From NCBI RefSeq assembly GCF_014206875.1, contig NZ_JACIJO010000003.1, positions 698,561 through 762,560 of the forward strand: a stretch of 64,000 bases of DNA, read 5' to 3'. Source of the stretch: Algoriphagus iocasae. Lineage in GTDB: Bacteria; Bacteroidota; Bacteroidia; Cytophagales; Cyclobacteriaceae. Position 1 is the stretch's first letter. Every line of letters starts with the position of its first letter. Position numbers and translations under genes: made by a program. The notes beneath the pieces were generated by a model. The model was not told the origin of the DNA and ran no database searches. It saw nothing but the letters and a program-made list of their open reading frames with translations. Positions 8,839 to 17,878 of the stretch are shown here, in pieces.

Positions 8839-11096
8839 AAATCAGGGATATCGTCAATAGAGAACTTGTCAACCTGACAAATTGCGAGCAAGAACCAATA
8901 CATATTCCGGGTAGCATTCAGCCCCATGGATTTTTGCTGGGATTAAAATCGAAAGACTTTACGATTGATTATTGTAGTGGTAACGTCAGTGATTTTATTT
9001 CAAAATCCCATAAGGAATTACTGGGTCATAGGTTTGAAGAAGTATTTGGGACTTTTGCCCAGCAGGAACTTCAAAATTACATTTCCAATAACCGCATGCT
9101 ATCCTCTTTACTTTTGAAAGTAGAATTGGATAAGCAGCTTTTCGTTTGCACGGTTCATCTCTCGGATGGTATATACATTCTGGAGGCAGAACCTTCGAAT
9201 GAACAGTCTAAAAATGCCAACGAAGTTTACGATCATACCACCCAGTTTTTGACCTATCTGAATGGAAGTAATACCATGAAAGATCTCTGTCAGTTGGTCG
9301 CTGAAGGGACCAGAGAAGTGACGGGATATGATCGGGTGATGATTTACCGATTTGATGAGCAATACAACGGAGAGGTATTTGCCGAATGTTGCCGAGAGGA
9401 TTTAGAACCCTTTTTAGGTTTGCATTATCCTCATACGGATATTCCTGCACAGGCTAGAGAGCTGTATTTAAAGAACTTGCTCCGTTTGATTACGGATATT
9501 GATTACAATCCGGTACCCATTTACACCCTGGATGATCAAGAAGGGAAAAATCTGGATTTGAGTCTTTCCATTCTTAGAAGTACCTCACCTATCCATGTGA
9601 AATACCTTCAAAACATGGGGGTTGGAGCTACTTTGACCATTTCATTGATTCACAAGCAAAAGCTTTGGGGTTTGATTGCCTGTCATCATTATTCCCAAAA
9701 GAATCTTAGCCCGGATATCAGACTTGCCGCCCAGTTGCAAGGTCATTTTATTACCTCCCAGATCGATTTGAGACAATCCAGTGAGGAATATGAGGTCTCC
9801 CGAAAAGTGAATATGGCCTACGATAAATTGAGCATGTTTGAGTTGGCCGTTGATGGGGAAGAAAAATACGAGGAACTGGTATCTAATCCAGAGATCTTGA
9901 ATATCTGTAATGCTGCAGGAGTGGCATTGATTATTGATGATCAGGTTTACAGCCATGGGCATGTGCCGGAAGAGAAAGACATCTTGTTTCTAACTGGTTT
10001 CCTGGCTAAGAAATCCAAAAACAGTAGTTTTCATACCAACAAGCTGCTGGATTTATTGCCAAATCATCCTGAATTAAGTAAACATACACCCGGTGTCATT
10101 TTCCATTCCTTGGATATTGAGGGCACAAATTGCATCATTTGGTTTAGACCTGAGACGAAAACAGAAGTAAACTGGGCAGGAGATCCATCTAAATCCATCA
10201 TCAAAGACAAAAAGGGACTTTCTCCTAGAAACTCATTCGAACTTTGGAAGGAGATCGTCAACTTCTCCTCTAAGAAATGGCTGCAACCTGAGTTGGAGAC
10301 TGTAGCTGCCTATTCCTACAGTTTGCAGCGGCAGATCAGTTTGATTTTGGTGGCCAAAGAGGAAGAGAAATACAGGAAACTGAGTGAATTGCTTAGCGAA
10401 ACTAATGCTGAGCTTGAGAATATCAACTGGATCAGTTCGCATGACTTGCAGGAACCCTTAAGAAAGATTCAATTGATATCTTCCATGCTGGTCAATGAGG
10501 AAGATCTTCCACCATCAGTGGGTAAAATGTTGAACAAGCTGAATCTTTCGGCTGAGAAAATGCAGGCCTTGCTTTCTGATTTGCTGAAATTCAATAAGGT
10601 GAAATACAATACAGAGCCATTTTTTGAGGTGGAGGTCTCAGATGTGATTCAGGATTTGATCGAAGAGTTTCGGGAAAATTACGAGTTCCAACTTTATTTT
10701 GAAATCGAAGATCTTCCCATAGTCACAGGTGAAAGTTTTATGCTTCGACAGCTTTTTTCCAATATCATCCGCAATTCCATCAAATATAGAAACCCGGAAA
10801 ATGCTCCTTTGATTAAAATTTCATCTCCGGAATCAATAGATTGGGAGGATCAGGAGGATGATGAGGAATATCATTATCTGATTTTTGAGGACAATGGGAT
10901 TGGCTTTGACCAGCAATATGCCAAATCAGTATTCAATATTTTTACCCGGCTTCACGGCAATTCCGAATATACAGGTTCCGGGATGGGATTGGCTCTTTGC
11001 AAAAAAATAATGCAGCATCACAAAGGGAAAATTAAGGCTGAAAGCCAAGAGGGGAAAGGAACTAAAATCTTTCTGGCTTTTCCCAAAATAGATTAA
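8835..11096 (+). CDS. bphP: Bacteriophytochrome sensor histidine kinase
   Basis: Red/far-red light sensor kinase, 753 residues, cytoplasmic. The PAS domain (about 1-110) carries Cys17 (LTNCEQEPIHIPGSIQPHG), the expected thioether attachment for biliverdin. The GAF domain (about 130-300) has PHTDIPAQARELY, with Asp202 in the usual SDIP position (Ser replaced by Thr), and CHHY at 283-286 near the chromophore. The PHY domain (about 310-500) has IWFRPE and the tongue motif PRNSF at 464-468. A DHp domain follows with His536 (SSHDLQEPLRK), then a HATPase domain with the N box IIRNSIKYRN, G1 FEDNGIGFD (Asp686) and G2 GSGMGLAL. No C-terminal receiver is fused; the separate receiver two genes upstream probably serves. 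Confidence 0.95.
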   Translation: MKIRDIVNRELVNLTNCEQEPIHIPGSIQPHGFLLGLKSKDFTIDYCSGNVSDFISKSHKELLGHRFEEVFGTFAQQELQNYISNNRMLSSLLLKVELDKQLFVCTVHLSDGIYILEAEPSNEQSKNANEVYDHTTQFLTYLNGSNTMKDLCQLVAEGTREVTGYDRVMIYRFDEQYNGEVFAECCREDLEPFLGLHYPHTDIPAQARELYLKNLLRLITDIDYNPVPIYTLDDQEGKNLDLSLSILRSTSPIHVKYLQNMGVGATLTISLIHKQKLWGLIACHHYSQKNLSPDIRLAAQLQGHFITSQIDLRQSSEEYEVSRKVNMAYDKLSMFELAVDGEEKYEELVSNPEILNICNAAGVALIIDDQVYSHGHVPEEKDILFLTGFLAKKSKNSSFHTNKLLDLLPNHPELSKHTPGVIFHSLDIEGTNCIIWFRPETKTEVNWAGDPSKSIIKDKKGLSPRNSFELWKEIVNFSSKKWLQPELETVAAYSYSLQRQISLILVAKEEEKYRKLSELLSETNAELENINWISSHDLQEPLRKIQLISSMLVNEEDLPPSVGKMLNKLNLSAEKMQALLSDLLKFNKVKYNTEPFFEVEVSDVIQDLIEEFRENYEFQLYFEIEDLPIVTGESFMLRQLFSNIIRNSIKYRNPENAPLIKISSPESIDWEDQEDDEEYHYLIFEDNGIGFDQQYAKSVFNIFTRLHGNSEYTGSGMGLALCKKIMQHHKGKIKAESQEGKGTKIFLAFPKID

Positions 11097-11375
11097 TCCC
11101 ATTTAGGTTCTTGAAAAGCTTTTCAATGATACAATCTGAAAGAAAACTCTTCCTTTTCCCTTAATCAAATATTTTTCATTGAAAATTAGCTGATTAGGTC
11201 AATTGGCTATTGGTTTATAACTTGTAATTGAGTGATTGTTTTATATAATTCTTAGAATAATCATCTGTTCCAAAGCATCTTTTGTCTATAACTTTGAGCA
11301 TCCTGTTTAGACTACAGGATGGATAAAAACAGGATGCGTTTAGATTTGGAAGTATAAAACCTAAAATAACCAGTA

Positions 11376-12719
11376 ATGAAAAACGAAGCATCTCGGAGAA
11401 CTTTTATCAAGAAAACTGCTCTGGCAGGTACAGCTGCCATGATTGCTCCTACCATTATTCCAGCTTCTGCCTTTGGGGCGAATGACAGAATCAACGCAGC
11501 TGTCTTGGGAATCAATGGAAGAGGAAATTCACATGTTCAGGGCTTTATGGCACAAAAGGATGTGCAGGTGACCACGCTTTGTGATCCAGACATGAACCTT
11601 TTGAAAGAAAGGCAAAAAACTTTTAAAGAGAAGTACAACCTAGATGTTGCCTTGGAGCAGGATCTCAGGAGGGTTTTTGACAATAAGGATATCGATGTGG
11701 TTAGTCTGGCTACGCCAAATCATTGGCATGCATTGGCTACCATATGGGCTTGCCAGGCTGGAAAGGACGTTTATGTGGAAAAGCCCGGTTCCCATAATAT
11801 CTCGGAGGGGAGGAAAATGATCGAAGCAGCCAATAAATATGATCGTATTGTACAGCACGGAGTGCAGTTAAGGAGTTCGCCGGCAGTTCAGGAAGCCATT
11901 CAACTCATGCGGGATGGTTATATCGGAAGGGTTTACATGGCAAGAGGCTTAGTATTTAGAATGAGAGGAGATATCGGAGATAAAGGTTTTTCGCCAGTTC
12001 CTGAAGGATTGGATTATGATCTTTGGACGGGGCCTGCACCAAAAAGGCCATTTACCAGAAATCTGGTTCATTACAACTGGCATTGGCATTGGGATTATGG
12101 CAATGGAGATGTGGGAAATCAGGGGATTCATGAAACTGACCTTTGTATGTGGGGACTGGATGTAGGATTCCCAACGGAGATAACTTCCATGGGAGGTAAA
12201 TATTTATGGAATGATAGCAAGGAAGTTCCTGAGGTTTTGACTTCCATTTATAATTACCCTGAAGAAGGAAAAATCATTCAATTTGAGGTAAGACCTTGGT
12301 ACACCAATGCTGAAGGTGGAGCGACTGTTGGAAATATCTTCTATGGTGATAAAGGCTATATTGTTGTGGATGGCTATGATAAGTACCAATCTTTCTTAGG
12401 GCCAGATAGGACTCCTGGAAAATCAGGAGATGATGGGGGAGTAGCTGCCACAGGAATGGACAGAGGTGCCGGTGGAACTGATGGGCACTTCGCTAATTTC
12501 ATTGAGGCGGTACGAAAGCATGATCGTTCTATATTGAATGGACCGGTTGAGACAGCGCATTTATCCTCTGGATTGGCTCATTTAGGAAACATTGCTTATA
12601 GACTTGGAAGAGTATTGCACTTCGATCCGCAATCTGAAACCTTTGTAAATGACGCAGAAGCAGATAAGATGCTGACCAGAAATTATAGACCTGGCTTTGA
12701 AGTGCCTGATATAGTTTGA
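11376..12719 (+). CDS. Tat-exported Gfo/Idh/MocA-family oxidoreductase
   Basis: NAD(P)-dependent sugar or cyclitol oxidoreductase-like protein, 447 residues. The N-terminus has a twin-arginine signal (RRTFIKK, Arg7-Arg8, then ALAGTAAMIAPTIIPASAFGA), so it is likely folded with its cofactor and exported to the periplasm. The Rossmann fold follows with LGINGRGNSHV, and the family motif EKP is at residues 135-137. The C-terminal domain has HWHWDYGNGDVGNQGIHE, seen in the exported Bacteroidota/Planctomycetes-type members. It stands alone, downstream of the phytochrome operon and upstream of repeats. Substrate unknown. The leader holds an 8-bp dyad at 11299-11321 whose right arm is repeated at 11329-11336. 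Confidence 0.85.
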   Translation: MKNEASRRTFIKKTALAGTAAMIAPTIIPASAFGANDRINAAVLGINGRGNSHVQGFMAQKDVQVTTLCDPDMNLLKERQKTFKEKYNLDVALEQDLRRVFDNKDIDVVSLATPNHWHALATIWACQAGKDVYVEKPGSHNISEGRKMIEAANKYDRIVQHGVQLRSSPAVQEAIQLMRDGYIGRVYMARGLVFRMRGDIGDKGFSPVPEGLDYDLWTGPAPKRPFTRNLVHYNWHWHWDYGNGDVGNQGIHETDLCMWGLDVGFPTEITSMGGKYLWNDSKEVPEVLTSIYNYPEEGKIIQFEVRPWYTNAEGGATVGNIFYGDKGYIVVDGYDKYQSFLGPDRTPGKSGDDGGVAATGMDRGAGGTDGHFANFIEAVRKHDRSILNGPVETAHLSSGLAHLGNIAYRLGRVLHFDPQSETFVNDAEADKMLTRNYRPGFEVPDIV

Positions 12720-12730
12720 AAAAGTAATAT

Positions 12731-12872
12731 GATTATTCGCAATGGAGCTAATAGTTAAAGAATGAGTTTACAAAGTCGCGGATAATCGTCCACCGACTGC
12801 AGTCCACTGTCCACAGGACGTTGAAATATACAAAAGCCCAATTTTCTTTGGTTACTGGTGAGAAAGCGGATT
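12731..12872 (+). repeat. Dispersed ~150-bp element, copy B, with a second inverted end
   Basis: Begins GATTATTCGCAATGGAGC, contains GTCGCGGATAATCGTCCACC and CAGTCCACTGTCCAC, and ends TTACTGGTGAGAAAGCGGA. Just beyond it, at 12892-12920, an inverted partial copy of the same end (TATATCCACAATCTTGCCAG) occurs, so two element ends face each other around an AT-rich spacer. A similar end-to-end pair of fragments is at about 13293-13330. It lies directly after the Gfo/Idh gene. Confidence 0.75.
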
Positions 12873-13049
12873 TACATAAAAAATAATAAGTATATCCACA
12901 ATCTTGCCAGTACCCAAAAGTTTTTTTACTCACCTTGCCAGAAGATAAAAGACGGAAGCAACCAAAATTTTTGAGCTCGCCTGATCATATGATACTTTTG
13001 AATACCTACTTGAATAAAATTGGTAATACATATGATTAATTAGTAAAAT

Positions 13050-13177
13050 CTAGACCCCATCGGGGTCAAAGCTTTATAACCCAGGGTTTCAACCCTGGGT
13101 AAAATGCATTAGATTTCTCCAAGCGCTGGCCCAGAATTGTCATTCGGATATAGATCTTATTGCCAGCAAGATGGAAC
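13050..13177 (-). repeat. Solitary inverted copy of the composite hairpin repeat
   Basis: Read on the minus strand this carries the same modules as the two arrays: CCATCTTGCTGGCA, GGGCCAGCGCTTGG, a perfect 10-bp hairpin ACCCAGGGTT/AACCCTGGGT (13079-13100), AAGCTTTGACCCC and the hairpin GACCCC-GAT-GGGGTC (13053-13067). It is a single unit with no tandem neighbour. The remainder of the 797-bp spacer (12720-13516) holds element copy B, fragments of its ends and AT-rich sequence. Confidence 0.7.
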
Positions 13178-13516
13178 CTAATCAATGATTGAAAAGCTCT
13201 GTATGAGACAGTCCTTGGTTAAGAAGCAACCAAAATTTTTAGCCCTCCATTTCTTATGAAGCTTTTGGATATTTACTGATATAAAAGCGGATATATATAT
13301 ATAAAATAATAATATCCACTTTTCTGCTCTTCCTATCTAAAAAATGAAATCAAAGAATGGACTGCCAGCAATAGAACCGACAATTTTATGTAAAAGGTAT
13401 GCTGAAACGATAGAAAGAGGATACTTTTATAAAAAATTGAAATAACACTCAGGATTTGATTGCTGCTATTTGAATTGAATCCTTTTTCCTAAATTTTTAA
13501 AATTTATCCTCAGAAG

Positions 13517-14815
13517 ATGAAAAAAACATATTTACTATTAGCCGTTTTCGCAAGTACACTTTATTCCTGTCAGCCAAAAATAGAGTCTATTATTTCTATT
13601 GATGAAGTTTCCAGAATAGAGAAAACTCTTTCGGCAGATGATATGGAGGGGAGAATGATTTTTACTCTTGGTCTGGAAAAAGCGGCTAATTTCATTGCTT
13701 CTGAATTTCAGAAAAATGATTTTCCTTATTTGGAGGGAAGCGATTCTTACTTTCAGAAATTCACCATGTATAAAACTATTCCTGAACAGATTTCAGGGAC
13801 ATTGGATGATTTTCAACTCAACTCAGAAAATGTCATAGTAAGTACTACAAAGGGAGAATTGAACCTAGATTCATTTTCAGATTATCAGGTTTATAGCGTT
13901 GCAAAAGATGATATTTTCAATCAAAGCGTATTTCCCTTGCTTCGGGAATCTAAAAACCTGTTGGTTTTAATTGATCCTTCCCATCTTGAGAACTTGCCCC
14001 GTCTGGCGAGAAGTGCTTCAAGAGCAAAATTCCCAACTGAGTTTTCTCAGATATTCATTTTCACCGATAATCTGGATCCAAAAAACATTCAACTTCAAAT
14101 TCAAAATAAAGTGGAGGAGTCGGAGCTTAAAAACGTGGTGGCGATGATTCCTGGTAAGTCCAAGCCGGATGAGTATGTGGTTTTCGGAGGTCATTATGAC
14201 CATATCGGTATTCGGAAATCCGATTCCAACCAGGATAGCATTTACAATGGAGCCAATGACAATGCAGCTGGAACTACCGCTGTAATTATGCTTGCCAAGT
14301 ATTTTCAAAAGATGAACAACAATGAGCGGAGCTTGATTTTTGTGGCCTTTACAGCGGAAGAATCTGGCGGATTTGGAAGTACATATTTTTCCGAGCAACT
14401 CGATCCAGATCAGATTGTAGCCATGTTTAATATTGAAATGATCGGTACGGATAGCAAGTGGGGTAAAAACAGTGCCTATATCACGGGCTATGAAAAGAGT
14501 AATATGGGAGAGATTTTGCAAAGTAATCTAACGGGTTCAAAGTTTCATTTTGAGCCTGATCCTTATCCTAAGCAAAACCTGTTTTATAGATCAGATAATA
14601 GAACTTTGGCCGCTCTAGGGGTGCCTGCACATACCATCTCTACCGCAAAAATGGAGGAAGCACCAAATGATGAGCCTAATTATCACAAAGCAAGTGATGA
14701 ATTTGAAACCTTGGATATGGAAAATATGACTGAGATTATCAAATCTATTGCCATCAGTAGCCAAAGCATCATCAGTGGAAAAGATACACCAACAAGGGTA
14801 GAGAAACTGAATTAA
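13517..14815 (+). CDS. M28-family metallopeptidase lipoprotein
   Basis: Probable zinc aminopeptidase (M28) anchored as a lipoprotein: the signal MKKTYLLLAVFASTLYSC has a lipobox with Cys18. The 432-residue protein has the complete two-metal site of the family: His226 (FGGHYDHIG), Asp248 (GANDNAAGT), the catalytic Glu281-Glu282 pair (TAEESGGFGS), Glu307 (FNIEMIG) and His372 (VPAHTIS). The N-terminal 180 residues resemble the region preceding the catalytic core in other Bacteroidota M28 proteins. It stands alone with repeats upstream, and the DUF922-like gene starts 108 bp downstream in the same direction. Likely periplasmic or outer-membrane protein degradation; substrate unknown. Confidence 0.9.
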   Translation: MKKTYLLLAVFASTLYSCQPKIESIISIDEVSRIEKTLSADDMEGRMIFTLGLEKAANFIASEFQKNDFPYLEGSDSYFQKFTMYKTIPEQISGTLDDFQLNSENVIVSTTKGELNLDSFSDYQVYSVAKDDIFNQSVFPLLRESKNLLVLIDPSHLENLPRLARSASRAKFPTEFSQIFIFTDNLDPKNIQLQIQNKVEESELKNVVAMIPGKSKPDEYVVFGGHYDHIGIRKSDSNQDSIYNGANDNAAGTTAVIMLAKYFQKMNNNERSLIFVAFTAEESGGFGSTYFSEQLDPDQIVAMFNIEMIGTDSKWGKNSAYITGYEKSNMGEILQSNLTGSKFHFEPDPYPKQNLFYRSDNRTLAALGVPAHTISTAKMEEAPNDEPNYHKASDEFETLDMENMTEIIKSIAISSQSIISGKDTPTRVEKLN

Positions 14816-14922
14816 AACCTATTCCTGATAAGTGTTTTCAAAGAAAGACTCTTAAAAAATGTTGAACATTATCTATTCTGGAGGTTTTTAGTTAAACTCA
14901 AACAGCAATAGACCCAGCTTCA

Positions 14923-16026
14923 TTGAAACTATTTATTAAACTTCTGAGCATTGTATGGATAGGATTTTTGTTTTTTAAATCCTCTGTCTATGCTCAGGAA
15001 GTAAATATCAAGCTGAGACCGCATCTCCAAACTAGCTATTCTGCTGAATATAGTTTTGGGAATGTTTTGGACCAAAGAGAAAATAAGGAACTACTGGGAG
15101 AGGTTTTTTATGTAACCAAAAACCGTATTCCTGTTAAGTTCGAAAAGAGTCTGGAGACTTCTTTAGCGGCTTATTATAATTCCCAACTTGAATTTGATCA
15201 ATCAACTAGTACTGATATACAAGTTCGGATCCTGGAAATGTCAATTCAGGAAAGTCCCAACCATGCCACTAAGCTGTATGAAGGTGAGTTGAAAATAAAG
15301 CTAGCCTTTTATCTCAAAGGAAAGCTGGATCCTGTGCATTTGGTAGATTATTCCAACCTGGTGAAATACCAGCGAACACTCAATAGCATCAATAAACTTC
15401 AGGAAATCATAAATGAATACCTCGATGAAAGTTTGAGGTACTTTGATTCCTGGATGAAAACGCAGACAGGAACCAATAGGAATCTGGCAAAGTCGGTAGC
15501 GCTGAATGTATTCTATAACCTCCCAGAAAGTACTTCTGACACAGTTTATTATGATATCAACCAGCCTTTGAAATGGGAGTATTTTAAGGATAGGCCTTCA
15601 GTATCAAGTAAGTACAATGCCACCATCACCTGTAGTTTTTCGGTGGAGGGTTCGGCCCAAATGGTGGATGGGATTATTCAACAGAACATATTGATTCGGG
15701 CTTACATGCTACCTAATCAATCTTGGGTGAAAAATCCTGATGATTACGGAATCAACCATGAGCAAAAGCATTTTGATGTGGTAAAGATTGTGGTGGACAG
15801 ATTGATCCATCGTTTGAAGAATCTGGATTTGGATACTGATTTTTATGAAGCCAAAATCAATACCTTTTATTTTGATGCTTATCGGGAAATGAACCGACTT
15901 CAGGAATTGTATGATAACCAAAGCCAAAACGGACTGAATAAAGAAGCTCAGGAGCGATGGAATATCTGGATTGTCAAAGGTCTAAAAGGAGATTGGGAAG
16001 AATTGGAGAAACAACTGGCCAAGTAA
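14923..16026 (+). CDS. Secreted DUF922-like putative zinc protease
   Basis: A 367-residue exported protein starting with TTG at 14923, followed by a clear signal peptide (KLFIKLLSIVWIGFLFFKSSVYAQ). The C-terminal half carries marks of the DUF922 group of predicted secreted zinc proteases: PLKWEYFKDRP, the S-K-Y-N-A-T-I-T-C-S strand, and the metal motif HEQKHFD with His279, Glu280 and His283 (HExxH). The N-terminal 190 residues are unlike anything I recognise. No ATG lies near a sensible signal peptide, so the TTG start is accepted. A short hairpin with a T run follows the stop. Protease activity is a family prediction only. Confidence 0.75.
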   Translation: MKLFIKLLSIVWIGFLFFKSSVYAQEVNIKLRPHLQTSYSAEYSFGNVLDQRENKELLGEVFYVTKNRIPVKFEKSLETSLAAYYNSQLEFDQSTSTDIQVRILEMSIQESPNHATKLYEGELKIKLAFYLKGKLDPVHLVDYSNLVKYQRTLNSINKLQEIINEYLDESLRYFDSWMKTQTGTNRNLAKSVALNVFYNLPESTSDTVYYDINQPLKWEYFKDRPSVSSKYNATITCSFSVEGSAQMVDGIIQQNILIRAYMLPNQSWVKNPDDYGINHEQKHFDVVKIVVDRLIHRLKNLDLDTDFYEAKINTFYFDAYREMNRLQELYDNQSQNGLNKEAQERWNIWIVKGLKGDWEELEKQLAK

Positions 16027-16030
16027 CCGC

Positions 16031-16057
16031 TCAGCACAAAAGCTGAATCCTTTTTTA
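16031..16057 (+). terminator. Candidate intrinsic terminator after the DUF922-like gene
   Basis: A 5-bp stem TCAGC/GCTGA around the loop ACAAAA, followed by ATCC and seven T. The stem is short, so the call is tentative. Confidence 0.45.
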
Positions 16058-16100
16058 ATATTCTTGCCCATATTTACGAATCAAACCTATTTCATTCACT

Positions 16101-17660
16101 ATGAAGCAAGTCCTATTCGCTGCACTTATTTTTCTCTTTTTTAGCTGTAATTCCAAGACTGAAAACACAGGCTCTGAACCTAAAAATGAGCTGATTCAAC
16201 TACAAGTGATACCCGGAGAACTCCCAGATCCTTCTATCATCGAAGTGGATGGAATTTATTATGCCACAGGTTCGTCGAATGACTGGGAACCGCTGTATCC
16301 GATTTATAAGTCTACCGATCTGGTAAATTGGATTTTTGTGAATTATGTTTTTGATGAAATTCCTGAATGGACAAGCTCCAGCTTTTGGGCACCCGAACTC
16401 TTCTATAGAAAGGGTAAATTCTTTGTCTATTACACTGCGAAGAGGAAAGATGGAGTATCCGTGATTGGAGTAGCAAGTTCGAATGACATTGAATCCGGTT
16501 TTGAAGATCATGGTCAACTACTCGAGTGGGGAAATGAATCGATTGATGCTTTTGTGCTGGAGGAAGGAGACAAGTTATTTGTCAGTTGGAAAGCTTACGG
16601 GCTGAATCCTGATAAGCCAATCACCCTGATGGGATCTCAACTTTCTGATGATGGACTTCAATTGCAGGGAGAAGCCTTTGAAATGCTGGTGGCCGATTCT
16701 GATAATTGGGAAAAGGGAGGAATTGAAGGGCAATCCATTGTTGAGAAAGATGGGTTTCTGTACATGCTTTACTCTGGAAATGCCTGTTGCGGCGCTGGAT
16801 GTGATTATATGGTGGGTTTGGCTAGGGCAAAAAGTTTTGAAGGTCCGTGGGAGAAATTTTCTGGAAATCCAGTTTTGGTTGGAAATGATTCCTGGAAATG
16901 CCCCGGACATGGCACCGCCATTAAAACCGGAAATGAATGGTTTTACTTATACCACGCCTATTCGACGGATGGTTTTCCTTATATCGGTAGAAGCACTTTG
17001 CTAAGCCAAATGTTTTGGGATGAGGAGACAGGTTGGCCTTATTTCAAAGTAAGCAATGAGGTTTCAGAAACAGCCACTCTTAAGTCAACTATAAAAGATG
17101 ATTTTTCATCGGAGAAGCTATCTCCCCATTGGCGATTTGATATACCTGCATATCAATTTGATGCAAGTTTAAAGGATGGGAAACTCCATCTGACCGAGAA
17201 AGAAATAGATCCATCAAACCTTTCGGGGACCTTCTTAGGACTGAATCCTGAGTCAGCAGATTTTACGATCAGTACTAAAGTAGAAACTGGGAATGAGGCT
17301 TGGAAAGGTTTGGCAATTTATGCAACCCGAGATAAAAGTATGGGGATGGGAGTGGCAGAAAACCAATTGCTTTTGTGGAAAGTAAAAGATGGGAATTTGG
17401 AAGAGTTGAATAAAATTGAATTTGATAGCCAAGAAGAAGTTCTATTAAAAACGGAAGTTAATAATGGACATGAGGCTAAATTCTACTATAGTTTAGATGG
17501 ACAGAATTGGATAAACGTTCCCGATAAATTGGATCAAAAAGAAGAAGTAATTGGAGATCATCTGGATTTCTGGTCCTGGGGGATCAAAGCTGGTATTTAT
17601 GTCGAGGGGAATGGAGATTCAAAAACAGGGATTTTTGATTTATTTGAAATAGGCTACTAA
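16101..17660 (+). CDS. GH43 lipoprotein with C-terminal concanavalin-like domain
   Basis: Likely a surface or periplasmic xylosidase/arabinofuranosidase-type enzyme, 519 residues. The lipobox FFSC places the lipid on Cys16. The GH43 propeller (about 38-320) has LPDPSI with Asp43 as general base, FWAPELFYRKGKFFVYY, ESIDAFVL with the second Asp, and GGIEGQSIVEKDGFLYMLY, where the Glu of IEGQS is the expected acid. Unlike the first GH43 in the window, the acid Glu is present. From about residue 330 (DDFSSEKLSPHWRF) to the end lies a beta-sandwich like that following many GH43 xylosidases. NACCGAGCDY holds three Cys, possibly a disulfide or metal feature. Substrate not decided by sequence. Confidence 0.87.
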   Translation: MKQVLFAALIFLFFSCNSKTENTGSEPKNELIQLQVIPGELPDPSIIEVDGIYYATGSSNDWEPLYPIYKSTDLVNWIFVNYVFDEIPEWTSSSFWAPELFYRKGKFFVYYTAKRKDGVSVIGVASSNDIESGFEDHGQLLEWGNESIDAFVLEEGDKLFVSWKAYGLNPDKPITLMGSQLSDDGLQLQGEAFEMLVADSDNWEKGGIEGQSIVEKDGFLYMLYSGNACCGAGCDYMVGLARAKSFEGPWEKFSGNPVLVGNDSWKCPGHGTAIKTGNEWFYLYHAYSTDGFPYIGRSTLLSQMFWDEETGWPYFKVSNEVSETATLKSTIKDDFSSEKLSPHWRFDIPAYQFDASLKDGKLHLTEKEIDPSNLSGTFLGLNPESADFTISTKVETGNEAWKGLAIYATRDKSMGMGVAENQLLLWKVKDGNLEELNKIEFDSQEEVLLKTEVNNGHEAKFYYSLDGQNWINVPDKLDQKEEVIGDHLDFWSWGIKAGIYVEGNGDSKTGIFDLFEIGY

Positions 17661-17674
17661 CATCATCAATATCA

Positions 17675-17790
17675 GTCAACAGTCTCAGTCATCAGTCATC
17701 AGTCTTCAGTCTCACACTATCAGTCATCAGTTTTCAGACTCCCGTCTCCCGTCTCCTGTCTTCTGTCCCTTCAAACAAATCAAACAGTCC
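17675..17790. repeat. Pyrimidine-rich short-word repeat tract
   Basis: A run of CAGTCATCAGTCTTCAGTCTC-like words (quasi-period 7-8 bases) followed by CCCGTCTCCCGTCTCC and TTCTGTCCCTTCAAAC. The same word family occurs at 1-198 and between the cores of both large arrays. Confidence 0.55.
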
Positions 17791-17848
17791 CTGTAGCAAC
17801 ATTAGGGGAAATCATAACATTTAAACAGGCATTTTCCCTTTCCTTCCT

Positions 17849-17856
17849 ATCTTTGA
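17849..17856 (+). promoter_or_regulatory. Candidate Bacteroidota -7 box for the GH20 gene
   Basis: TATCTTTG matches the TAnnTTTG consensus of the Bacteroidota primary sigma factor and lies 22 bases before the TTG start of the GH20 gene. No good -33 TTG motif is seen at the expected distance, so support is weak. Confidence 0.35.
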
Positions 17857-17878
17857 AGCCCATTTAGAATTAATTCCC

